Source: Rhizobiales bacterium Y(2018)
GTDB lineage: Bacteria; Pseudomonadota; Alphaproteobacteria; Rhizobiales; Aestuariivirgaceae
Direction: 5' to 3'
DNA length: 64,000 nt
NCBI GenBank assembly: GCA_005502925.1
Contig: SCPD01000002.1
Location: 992,001 to 1,056,000 of the forward strand
Position numbers and translations under genes: made by a program. Below the pieces are notes generated by a model. It saw nothing but the letters and a program-made list of their open reading frames with translations, was not told the origin of the DNA and searched no databases. This document shows positions 6,055 through 12,431 of this stretch, one piece after another; position 1 is the stretch's first letter; every line of letters starts with the position of its first letter.

Positions 6055-6122
6055 TGTCCGTCCTTTAGGACAGCATCCACACCGACCTTAAAACCCGTCG
6101 ACGGCAAGACGGGTTTTCTTAT
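6055..6122 (+). ncRNA. candidate small RNA T, copy 1
   Basis: The predicted transcript of about 68 bases contains TAGGACAGCATCC and ends in AAAACCCGTC (6089-6098) pairing with GACGGGTTTT (6108-6117), followed by CTTAT. Copy 2 at 16688-16750 keeps the GGACAGCATCC block, the terminator stem and the promoter-like site while other bases differ. No start codon with a ribosome site opens a frame inside. Conservation of promoter, core and terminator together supports an RNA gene. Confidence 0.5.
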
Positions 6123-6424
6123 AAGAACAGATAGCAAGTTTCACTTTTGGTGTGACCCTCGGGAGGCGCCGGCCCGGCGGATGTAAGTGTGCACCACCGC
6201 TCTTGGTAGGCCACTACTTTTCACGTTTCGCTAGAGATAATTTGCGCAAGACCTCAATCCATTCCCGCAACTCGATGAGCACCAGCGCATAGACCTCGCT
6301 CGAAGTTTGACGATTGTCTGTCATCCTCGCGCTCTGATCCATCCACACATAGCACTCAGGGCGCTGGGCAAAAATAAGGCCAGCTCCACTACAGAGAACG
6401 GCGCTTGCTCAAGAGAGAGAGCAC

Positions 6425-6580
6425 ATGTTTAATATTTTGGGTACAACAACGGATACTGAACAGCGAGCGGGGTCATCCACGATGGTCCGGCGCCTATGGG
6501 TAGCACTTCTTAGAATTATGAAGTACGCGCACGGGATAGAGCCTGACCACCGCATGCTCTTGTTGATGCGCGCTATGTAG
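6425..6580 (+). CDS. 51-residue small protein, family paired with RNA element S
   Basis: ATG 6425 follows a purine-rich GAGAGAGAG. The product ends with a conserved helix: RRLWVALLRI, an intervening segment, then DHRMLLLMRAM and stop. The 38-residue protein at 15605-15721 aligns with it over the last 33 residues (RRLWATLLRI ... ERMLFLMRAM). The shared pattern of aliphatic and basic residues suggests an amphipathic helix. Both genes stop about 10 bases before the same structured element. ATG 6482 inside the frame is an alternative start. Too small for a family call. Confidence 0.5.
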   Translation: MFNILGTTTDTEQRAGSSTMVRRLWVALLRIMKYAHGIEPDHRMLLLMRAM

Positions 6581-6589
6581 CCAAGCCAT

Positions 6590-6709
6590 TAATAGGGATT
6601 GTTTCGGAACCATCGGAAACCGTACGCTTTTCCCCTTGCGTATACTGTCCCTAACGGGATGCGTGGCCCGCCGAGGGGACCCGCACCATAGACCCCCACC
6701 GGCGGGCCC
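6590..6709 (+). ncRNA. structured element S, copy 1, with embedded promoter-like site
   Basis: The block begins AATAGGGATTG and carries GGAAC (6606-6610) with TT 18 bases later. It can fold through GTACGC/GCGTAT, TCCC-TAAC-GGGA and a long stem GGCCCGCCG with CGGCGGGCC that ends it. Copy 2 at 15731-15848 is closely similar, more so than the neighbouring coding sequence, and keeps the long stem (GGGCCCGC with GCGGGCCC). A third, diverged copy is at 16753-16862. It is probably an RNA or its promoter region; no terminator T-run follows directly. Confidence 0.45.
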
Positions 6710-6794
6710 ATCCTAGCACTGGCTTGACCCGCGCAGCCTCCTACAACCAGACGCTTCTTGAAATGGCCCGGCTGAGTGTTTCAACATTCGCATT

Positions 6795-6868
6795 GGACGG
6801 CGGGCTATCCCCCGGTAAGGGCCCGCGACCGTGGAAAGCCCTGGGCGACAGCTCGGGGCTTTCTTCGT
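6795..6868 (+). ncRNA. structured element U with terminator, copy 1
   Basis: Reads GGACGGCGGGC, a CCCGGTAAGG segment and GCCCGCGACCGTGG, in which GCGGGC (6800-6805) pairs with GCCCGC (6821-6826). It ends in an AAAGCCC/GGGCTTT terminator with TTCTTCG. The copy at 16009-16089 has the same parts in the same order. In both places it lies downstream of element S, so S and U may be the two ends of one transcript. Confidence 0.45.
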
Positions 6869-6933
6869 AAGGGCGCTGACACTCGGCTTCTCTAGCAGGA
6901 AAGTTCCGGCCGGACGGCTCTGAGGACGGTCAC

Positions 6934-7185
6934 ATGCCCAAGGCATATTTTGAGCCCGAGAATATGAGTGCGCTCGCGGATGTCTTTGCTGAGGCGAAGA
7001 CCCGACTTAACCGTCGTGATGTTAACGAGCCGGCAGTGCTCGAGTTAGTTGCAGTCCGCATCCTGTATTTGGCCGCAGAGGGACTGTCCCCCCGGACAAT
7101 CCTTTGCGAAATTGCGCAGGAGGTAGAGACCCCGGCAACTCTGCAGGAAAATGAGAGCCCTTCTAACGATCTGCCGACGCCGTAG
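6934..7185 (+). CDS. small hypothetical protein of a two-member local family
   Basis: The 83-residue protein starts MPKAYFEPENMSALADVF, seven bases after GAGGAC. The core is helical (LVAVRILYLAAEGLSPRTIL) and the tail is acidic and disordered. The product of 14766-14981 is a diverged relative: MP-x3-F-x-P at the start, then AK-x2-L, and LVA-x-R-[IL]-L-x2-AA near residue 44. No catalytic motif is seen. It overlaps the 3' end of the convergent gene at 7163-7354 by 23 bases. Confidence 0.65.
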   Translation: MPKAYFEPENMSALADVFAEAKTRLNRRDVNEPAVLELVAVRILYLAAEGLSPRTILCEIAQEVETPATLQENESPSNDLPTP

Positions 7186-7354
7186 AATTTGCCTTTCTGC
7201 CTCGCGACCGCCGCGTCCTTCGCTTCCCCTCGCAAATACCTGCGTGGATCAGGTACAGTTCGGCGATCAGGCCATCAGAGGCCGATGCGAGGGCCTTTGC
7301 TTGCTTGATCATATCTTCAGAATGGTCCGCTTTTTTCGTAAAGCGCTTCGTCAT
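7163..7354 (-). CDS. small basic protein, stress-promoter unit copy 1
   Basis: The chosen start is ATG 7354 (63 residues, MTKRFTKKADHSEDMI). A second ATG six bases upstream is also possible. The protein has a Lys/Arg-rich start, a helix (IKQAKALASASDGLIAELYL) containing a SDGLIAELYLIHAG signature, and a very basic tail. The relative at 16103-16273 shares that signature almost exactly. A perfect GGAAC-N16-CGTT promoter lies 27-51 bases upstream, and just beyond it a divergently ordered small-RNA unit. Function unknown; a small DNA- or RNA-binding protein is possible from charge alone. Confidence 0.65.
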   Translation of the reverse strand: MTKRFTKKADHSEDMIKQAKALASASDGLIAELYLIHAGICEGKRRTRRSRGRKANSTASADR

Positions 7355-7380
7355 GCACATTCCCGCTCCAGTTTCTCCGA

Positions 7381-7405
7381 AACGCGGGAAGGGTGAGAAG
7401 GTTCC
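7381..7405 (-). promoter_or_regulatory. EcfG promoter, exact GGAAC-N16-CGTT
   Basis: On the minus strand GGAAC (7405-7401), 16 bases, CGTT (7384-7381). It is placed to transcribe the basic protein at 7354 with a leader of about 20 bases. The relative gene at 16273 has the same exact site. Confidence 0.65.
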
Positions 7406-7411
7406 GGAAGC

Positions 7412-7498
7412 AAAAAGCCCGACCTCTTTTCGGAGGCCGGGCGTCGTTTTAGAGGCTAGATTGCCCCGCTTCGGCAACGAGGGCGATGTTTCCAGAAG
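7412..7498 (-). ncRNA. candidate small RNA R, copy 1
   Basis: From the promoter at 7506-7534 a transcript of about 87 bases would run to GCCCGGCCTC/GAGGTCGGGC and a T5 run (7416-7412). A second hairpin, formed by CGCCC and GGGCG around TTGCCGAAG, lies in its middle. Copy 2 at 16333-16420 has the same promoter boxes, the same central block and the same terminator. The conserved stretch shows no shared reading frame. Confidence 0.6.
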
Positions 7499-7505
7499 CA
7501 AACTT

Positions 7506-7534
7506 ATTCTGTGAGAGACAGCGCCGCCTGTCTA
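7506..7534 (-). promoter_or_regulatory. sigma70-type promoter of small RNA R copy 1
   Basis: TAGACA (7534-7529) and CAGAAT (7511-7506) separated by 17 bases on the minus strand. The same two hexamers with the same spacing precede copy 2. Confidence 0.55.
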
Positions 7535-7609
7535 GTGAGAATGTCTAATCCCTAATTTTCCTGGAGCGCGACTTGTCGTGAGTTGCCGGCTACCACCTTT
7601 TCGACGAGA

Positions 7610-8326
7610 TCAGAAATGCCAGCTCAGGCCGGCGCGGACAGCGTGGAAATCGTTCTCAAAACGGAAGTCGCGCACTCTGGCATCCAATTCCGTATTCGCC
7701 AGATCCGTGTAGCGATACTCAATCCGCGCACTCACATCGTCGGTGAGGGCATATTCCAGGCCGCCGCCGAGGGTCCAGCCCCAGGCCGTCTCACTTTCGG
7801 AATAGGTGACGACCTCCTCCACATTGCGGTGCCTCATATCCACACCGCCGGCCGCCAAGCCGCCGGTCACGTAGAACAAGGCGCGATCCGCCGCATATCC
7901 GGCTCTCAATCTCAGAGAGGCCAGCCAATCGATGTCCTTCTTCAACTCGCCCCAATTGGAGCAGCATGAGACGAGATCGACATCGGTCTCCCCCGACAGA
8001 TCGGCAAACTCTCCGTCCGCTTCAACGCCGAGAAGGAAGCTGTCCATCTGCCAGTTGTAGCCTGCATGGAGGCCGCCGATAAAACCCTCGGCATCGATGG
8101 AGCCATCGTCATGCGGAAAAAGCTCCACCGGTGAACCGCGTCCCACCGGCGAGGTTGGCGAGGTCCTGTCCTTGGGGCTTACGTCCGAACTACCCCAGCC
8201 GTAGCCGCCCTGCAGACCAACATAAGGTCCGGTCCAGTCATAAGCGGCGGGCTCGATGATATCGGCGCTCTGGGCAGCCGAAGACGCGAACAGAATAGCG
8301 GCACTCGCAAGAAGCAGCTATTTCAC
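7610..8326 (-). pseudogene. Omp25/31-type outer-membrane beta-barrel gene with stop in signal peptide
   Basis: The frame GTG 8326 (after GGGGGA) reads VK, then TAG at 8320-8318, then a complete signal-peptide core (LLLASAAILFASSAAQSAD). The mature start DWTGPYVGLQGGYGW follows, and the barrel runs through strand pairs to the terminal aromatic motif AGLSWHF. These small porin-like proteins of the rhizobial surface-antigen family sit in the outer membrane. Without the stop it would be about 238 residues. The only later start, GTG 8146, would give a barrel with no signal peptide, so the gene is probably dead. An intact relative is at 33377-34063. Confidence 0.7.
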
Positions 8327-8457
8327 TTTGTCCCCCATGTCGGGCGAAGGAATCTTAGCCCACGATTGTGAGTATCGATGAGCGTGCCATAAAGTCAACG
8401 ACACCGGCTCAATTGTTGGGAGGTGTGGCTGAATAGTCACATCCCGATCGGGTGCAC

Positions 8458-8685
8458 CTAGTTCTTCCTCAGCCTCACCCCAACGCCGCCGCCATTCTCG
8501 GGGATAAACTCGACGCCGGCCGCTTCGAGTGCGCGTCGCAGCACGTCCAGTGAAGCACGCTGTGGGGCTGACTTCTCGTTCTCAAAATTGCGCACAGTGA
8601 CGACGCTTACCTGAGCCTTTTCGGCCAAGGCGTCTTGCGTCCACCGGATTAGTCCACGTGCGGCTCTGCATTGGGCTGGTGTCAT
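8458..8685 (-). CDS. XRE-family helix-turn-helix regulator
   Basis: Starting at MTPAQCRAARGLIRW (75 residues), the protein is essentially one Cro/C1-type DNA-binding domain. Helix 2-3 reads QDALAEKAQVSVVTVRNFEN, and a later helix is LDVLRRALEAAGVEF. The C-terminus GGGVGVRLRK is typical of small rhizobial XRE proteins. There is no sensor domain. It diverges from the small gene at 8796 and may control it or the nearby broken porin gene; the sequence gives no operator evidence. Confidence 0.8.
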   Translation of the reverse strand: MTPAQCRAARGLIRWTQDALAEKAQVSVVTVRNFENEKSAPQRASLDVLRRALEAAGVEFIPENGGGVGVRLRKN

Positions 8686-8795
8686 GGAGTCCAGATAGGC
8701 ACTTCTGTCGAAAATCGCAATCGTTGTCCAAAAACGTGTTGAAGAACTATTTGCGAAATGATACAGGTCTGTCGTTATTCGAAAGGAATGGGCCT

Positions 8796-9005
8796 GTGAC
8801 AAACCGCTACATCCCCCTCCCACCTCTCTCCCCCGAAGAAGCCACGGCCGAACGCGCCCGTTATATCGCGGAGTGGAATGCGGCCATGAACAGCGCCACC
8901 CCGGGCGAGCGCGAGCTTGAGGAGCTTTCCCGCAAGACCCGCCTGACGGCTTCCGAGCTGTCCCGCTTCAACGAGCTGTCGGCCCGCTCGATCAGGGCGG
9001 CCTGA
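8796..9005 (+). CDS. small helical hypothetical protein
   Basis: GTG 8796 follows AAGGAATGGG. The 69-residue product begins VTNRYIPLPPLSPEEATAER and continues as two charged helices, with REYLEELSRK-like spacing (RELEELSRKTRLTASELSRF). It is acidic-basic balanced and has no membrane segment. The next gene begins 3 bases after its stop, so the two are probably cotranscribed. I do not recognise the family. Confidence 0.6.
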   Translation: MTNRYIPLPPLSPEEATAERARYIAEWNAAMNSATPGERELEELSRKTRLTASELSRFNELSARSIRAA

Positions 9006-9008
9006 GCC

Positions 9009-9248
9009 ATGGAGGTGACGGCCTACATCCCGATATTCGAGCAGGGCTACAAGGTGGCGGATCTCACCGTGCACATTGACCTGGCCTCGCGCGCGGTCGC
9101 CTTCGAAGACAAGGACGGCACTCGCCGCCAGATGGCGCCGGCTCGAGCCCACGAAATCCTGACCGACATTCGGCTCTACGACCGCGAGAAGTGGCGGGAG
9201 CTTGAACAGCATTCGCGGGCTGGATGCCCCGAGGAGCCGCCGCCCTAA
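9009..9248 (+). CDS. small hypothetical protein
   Basis: A 79-residue protein starting MEVTAYIPIFEQGYKVADL, just after the preceding gene. The first half looks like a beta sheet (DLTVHIDLASRAVAFEDKDG) and the second half is a charged helix (HEILTDIRLYDREKWREL) with a short Pro-rich tail. No known motif is seen. It lies in the segment just left of the second module copy. Confidence 0.55.
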   Translation: MEVTAYIPIFEQGYKVADLTVHIDLASRAVAFEDKDGTRRQMAPARAHEILTDIRLYDREKWRELEQHSRAGCPEEPPP

Positions 9249-9315
9249 CAAGACGGGCGCTCAGGCCCGCTCCCACCAATTCCGAATTGCAACGCCCCTC
9301 ACCAGGAGAACGATC

Positions 9316-9387
9316 ATGCGCGTTTCTTCCAGCGCTCCCGCTATGTCCCGTCGCTGCGCTGAGCGACATTTTGCGGGAACTCGATAG
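9316..9387 (+). pseudogene. start of a gene cut by the module copy 2 junction
   Basis: ATG 9316 has a good CAGGAGAACG ribosome site and reads MRVSSSAPAMSRR, then enters the sequence shared with module copy 1 at about 9356 in a frame unrelated to gene A and stops at 9387. This looks like the first 13 codons of a gene interrupted when the module copy arrived. Confidence 0.4.
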
Positions 9388-9661
9388 GCGCCATGACCAA
9401 GGCCGCGTTGCTGGGCTAGTGAGGGCCGCTCGCATCGCTCATCAGCGCTTGCAGATGCAGGAGGGTAGAGACCTTCTCATAGAGGCCGGCATTAGGTCCG
9501 CCGATGACTTGGAACTGAGCGGCGCCGATGGTCAGGACATCTATGCGTGCCTGGCGCTTTTTCATGATTGGTCAGCCTCAGAGGAAGAGGTAGCCGCCGC
9601 TATGCGCCGGAACCAGCCGACCGTCTTCCGAAGCGAAATGTTCAAAAGCCTGACTGCGTAG
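9356..9661 (+). pseudogene. module gene A, copy 2, 5' truncated
   Basis: From about 9356 the sequence matches module gene A of copy 1 (AALSDILRELDRRHDQGRVA onward) to the end EMFKSLTA, with a few substitutions. The first 60 or so codons of the gene are missing and replaced by unrelated sequence. The frame stays open upstream to 9224 but only across sequence that belongs to other genes. GTG 9418 or ATG codons further in could start a shortened protein. Most likely not functional in original form. Confidence 0.55.
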
Positions 9662-9670
9662 GAGGTCGCC

Positions 9671-9961
9671 ATGAACTTGGATTATCGCCAAGCCATCAAG
9701 GATGAGCAGTTTCCGAAGCTAGGCCCCCCGAAGCCCGAGGACATTCTAAGCGCCGTCATGAATATCTATCAGTTTGAGCGCGGCCTTATGATTGAAGACG
9801 ATGAGGCGTACGACGACCTCTTTGCTACCGCCACGAAGCTGTTCCGACAGCACGACGCAGACGCTAAAGACGCGAGCGACCTTGTGGACAGGATATTGGC
9901 CGACATGCCCGGCACGGCAACTCATCGAGATCCAGCAATCAGCGGGCGCCTGCTCAATTGA
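9671..9961 (+). CDS. module gene B, copy 2
   Basis: A 96-residue acidic protein with the same start, length and stop as copy 1 at 4109-4399. It differs at about 8 positions, several near the C-terminus (RDPAIS in place of RYPFVS). The GGAGG ribosome site is retained. That the frame is open although gene A is cut and gene D is shifted suggests recent decay of the copy or selective retention of B and C. Function unknown. Confidence 0.65.
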   Translation: MNLDYRQAIKDEQFPKLGPPKPEDILSAVMNIYQFERGLMIEDDEAYDDLFATATKLFRQHDADAKDASDLVDRILADMPGTATHRDPAISGRLLN

Positions 9962-9967
9962 CAGAAG

Positions 9968-10264
9968 ATGGCACCGAGGCGGCCGACTGGGGTCAACATC
10001 GCCCGTGACGAGGTAACGCTCGCTCAGGTGCAGCAGTTCAATTTGAACATGGTCTTGGAGTGCGTGGGCTGCGGACACAAGCGGTTGATGGACGTCCATC
10101 AGCTACTGAAGACGTGGGCGCCCGAAACCACGATGAAGCAAATTGCATGTGCGGCACGGTGCAAGCACCGGAGTTGCCGAGGCATCTATCGGGCTGAAGT
10201 TCTGTTCCGCACTGGCGACTACAAAGACGATTGGTGGCCCAGGACACCAATGCATAGGAGATAA
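9968..10264 (+). CDS. module gene C, copy 2 (cysteine-rich)
   Basis: A 98-residue protein six bases after gene B. All five cysteines of copy 1 (positions 32, 35, 61, 65 and 70) and the neighbouring His and Arg residues are kept. Substitutions such as HQLLKTW for YELLKKW fall outside the putative metal site. Its stop overlaps the ATG of the shifted gene D copy by one base, as in copy 1. Confidence 0.65.
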   Translation: MAPRRPTGVNIARDEVTLAQVQQFNLNMVLECVGCGHKRLMDVHQLLKTWAPETTMKQIACAARCKHRSCRGIYRAEVLFRTGDYKDDWWPRTPMHRR

Positions 10265-10535
10265 TGGCGGGAAATGGAAAATGGACTCGCTGGGGTCGGG
10301 GAAGCTGCGAGGCCACACGCTCGAAATCGGGCCGTTGATCAACTATACGCTCGTGCGCGAGGGAGATGGAGAATTACGAGTTTATGTCGCTTCCGCTCAT
10401 ACTCGAAGGCTAGAAATTTATCCTTCGCTAGAACAAGGCAAGGCGGCCATAGAGGAGAGGCTCGAACGGGACATGCGGAGCACGTTGGAATATTGGGCGA
10501 TCTATCAGGCGAACAAGGCGAAGGGCAGAAAGTGA
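10264..10535 (+). pseudogene. module gene D, copy 2, frameshifted
   Basis: The original ATG 10264 is kept and reads MAGNGKWTRWGRGSCE, but one base is missing near 10311 relative to copy 1. The remaining domain (GHTLEIGPLINYTLVREGDG to the end) is therefore in another frame. An in-frame ATG at 10281 could give an 84-residue product containing the domain, so partial function is possible. I treat it as a decaying copy. Confidence 0.6.
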
Positions 10536-10545
10536 GCGGCCATAT

Positions 10546-10746
10546 TTAGTTCAAATCCGGGTCCGTCTCATTGGGCGAAACGTATCCCATATGAATGCAC
10601 CAATCTTGGAAGGCGTTGCGCAGAGCCACTGACCGACTTTCAAATTTCGTCTCTTCCAGCATGTAGCGGTCTAGAGCGGCTAGGAACCGGTTTGGGAGAA
10701 GGGTGACCACCCATTCGCCGGCACTATTATTGTCGTTGGCTGCCAT
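10546..10746 (-). CDS. ribbon-helix-helix-like protein, module copy 2
   Basis: A 66-residue protein identical in length to copy 1 at 4985-5185, with about five substitutions (for example TLLPNR for TFLPNR and WCIHMGY for WCIRMGY). The strand-helix-helix outline that would form the DNA-binding dimer is intact. Between this gene and the GFA relative, the copy lacks the 200-base promoter-like and terminator segment found in copy 1. Confidence 0.6.
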   Translation of the reverse strand: MAANDNNSAGEWVVTLLPNRFLAALDRYMLEETKFESRSVALRNAFQDWCIHMGYVSPNETDPDLN

Positions 10747-10797
10747 ATTCGATCCTCTCGGTATGGGTAGATCGGCGCCGCTTCAAACAAAGTCGAA

Positions 10798-11202
10798 TCA
10801 CCATTTTTCACTAGTGACCGTGCCTTCCAATTCTTTTCCCGCGTCAAACCAAGGCAATCTGCCTTCAATGCCGTAATGATAGTAGGGAGGAAGTTCCTTG
10901 CTAAGTGAAACACACCCCAAGTGGATGCCGACTTCATCCGAACCATCATATGCCAGGCATATCGGTGAGCCACAGACGCCGCAAAAGGAACGGACCGCGA
11001 CAGGAGAGGAACGATATTCGGTAGGATGTTTTTTGCCTCACAACACGGCGGTCTTCTTAACCCACCCCAATACCGCCGCAGGTGAGCCTGTCGCGCGTTG
11101 ACACAAGGTGCAGTGACAATAATGCACATGCGGCTTTTCGTTTATGCGGAATTGAATCCGACCACAAAGGCATGCGGCGTCATATGAAGTTGGGGCGTGC
11201 AC
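10798..11202 (-). pseudogene. GFA-type zinc protein gene, module copy 2, nonsense codon
   Basis: The 405-base frame has the same GTG start, length and stop position as copy 1. Codon 55, TGG (Trp) in copy 1, is TGA here (11040-11038). The first half keeps CLCG and CHCTLCQR. The second half, after the stop, still encodes CGVCGSP and the PWFD end without further damage. That means the stop is recent, a sequence error, or read through. Confidence 0.7.
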
Positions 11203-11317
11203 CCAATCTAAACCTAAATGCAGCCGCCGGAGTTCCAACCGGTGACCTATCGGCCAATAGAATTACTAAGTCGTCCGAGGTAAGTGGCTCAAGCCTTCTG
11301 GCTTTAAGTCAGTGGGT

Positions 11318-11363
11318 GCGGCTCGTCATTCATACATCGCCGTCCCATTGTCTGACGAGCCGC
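11318..11363 (+). repeat. dispersed hairpin element H, copy 2
   Basis: GCGGCTCGTCA (11318-11328) and its exact complement TGACGAGCCGC (11353-11363) enclose a loop with ATCGCCGTCCC. This is the most perfect of the five copies and marks the right end of homology between the two module copies. Confidence 0.6.
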
Positions 11364-11400
11364 TTCAATTGCCTCCCGATTTGCCGACAAGCGATTAGGG

Positions 11401-12006
11401 TCATCCCCAGCTAGTCAGAAGCTCATTCACCCCAACCAGTTCTATCTGCTGATCGAAGCGAGGGAGTATTCCTTCAATCGCTGCCTGTTGGCCGACTTTA
11501 TTGGAACTTGCCACAGCTTCTTCCACTACAACAACGCGGTAACCGACGTCGATAGCAGAGAAGATCGACGCCAGGACGCAAACATCAGCCTCCACTCCTG
11601 AGAAAATCAAAGTCCTGGGATGGCGCGCGAGAAGCTCTAAGCGGAATTGTTCGCTGGCAAAAATCGAGAATACGTGCCGGTCGATTGTAGTTGCCTCCGG
11701 GCTCAAGCGTGACAATTCAGATACGATTGCGAATAGACGGGGATCCAATCGCATCATTTCGGGGCAGTGTGCATACAGCCGTTGCCATTGGCCCGCGACC
11801 TCTCCGGGCTCTCGGGGGCACAGGAACCGAGTAAAAATCGTTTGGCGCGGCTTCGCGGCTGTTATTTCTCTAGCGGCGGGGAGGGCAATTGCCACCGCAT
11901 CAGAGGCCCACGGGGTATCAGTAGCAAACAGCTTCTGCATATCCACGCAAACGTGGACAGCACTCGGTTCTATCGGTCCAAACCTAAGGCCCCTTATATG
12001 TTCCAT
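11401..12006 (-). CDS. isochorismatase-family cysteine hydrolase
   Basis: A 201-residue alpha/beta hydrolase of the nicotinamidase/isochorismatase fold. The catalytic Asp22 lies in VDMQ and the nucleophile Cys143 in GVEADVCVLAS. The third residue, usually Lys, appears to be Arg110 in TIDRHVFS, so the enzyme may be altered in activity or divergent in substrate. Members cleave amide or vinyl-ether bonds of small molecules. No neighbouring gene indicates a substrate. It is a different subfamily from the hydrolase at 60781. Confidence 0.8.
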   Translation of the reverse strand: MEHIRGLRFGPIEPSAVHVCVDMQKLFATDTPWASDAVAIALPAAREITAAKPRQTIFTRFLCPREPGEVAGQWQRLYAHCPEMMRLDPRLFAIVSELSRLSPEATTIDRHVFSIFASEQFRLELLARHPRTLIFSGVEADVCVLASIFSAIDVGYRVVVVEEAVASSNKVGQQAAIEGILPRFDQQIELVGVNELLTSWG

Positions 12007-12029
12007 TTCCTTGGATCCGGCGTCGGCCG

Positions 12030-12302
12030 TTAAGCTATCTCAGGACGTGGAGGAGGCTCAAATGTTGGAACGCCCGAAGTATGGTGCTCGTCTAGCTCCT
12101 GTTTCCATTTCGTAAGCGCCCCTGGCCGTCCCAGCACCCTGTCTGCCCACTCGGAAATACTTTCGGTGCTCTGTGGGGTTCCCGCTTCCTTGATCAGCTC
12201 AATGGCTGCTTCGCGAGCTACCCCTTGGCCCACCAAATAATTCTGGGCGTCCATATCTGTGTTTAAAGCGCATTCTAGCGCCGCGGTGATTTCGCTTGTC
12301 AT
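12030..12302 (-). CDS. hypothetical acidic protein behind an exact EcfG promoter
   Basis: A 90-residue protein starting MTSEITAALECALNTDMDA, with helical segments (AREAAIELIKEAG; SEWADRVLGRPGALTKWKQEL) and a Pro-rich C-terminus. No motif is recognised. An exact GGAAC-N16-CGTT site lies so close that the transcript would begin only about three or four bases before ATG 12302. Translation would therefore be nearly leaderless, or may start at Met17 (12254). It diverges from the ferritin-like gene, with stress-type promoters on both sides. Confidence 0.6.
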   Translation of the reverse strand: MTSEITAALECALNTDMDAQNYLVGQGVAREAAIELIKEAGTPQSTESISEWADRVLGRPGALTKWKQELDEHHTSGVPTFEPPPRPEIA

Positions 12303-12311
12303 GCCACCTTG

Positions 12312-12336
12312 AACGGCGTGCTCGAGCTCAAGTTCC
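12312..12336 (-). promoter_or_regulatory. EcfG promoter, exact GGAAC-N16-CGTT
   Basis: Minus-strand GGAAC (12336-12332), 16 bases, CGTT (12315-12312), directly before the gene starting at 12302. Confidence 0.6.
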
Positions 12337-12365
12337 AGCTCGTTTCCGGCATCAATCGTGCGTAA

Positions 12366-12390
12366 GGAACCAATTGGGCGCAGTGAGATT
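12366..12390 (+). promoter_or_regulatory. EcfG-like promoter site, GGAAC-N18-TT
   Basis: GGAAC at 12366-12370 and TT at 12389-12390, with -10 reading GATT. It lies 42-66 bases before the YciF-like gene, whose relatives are often under general-stress control. Confidence 0.4.
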
Positions 12391-12431
12391 AGTGCTCCGT
12401 AGTCCCCTCATCTTTTTTAGGAGTACCCACC

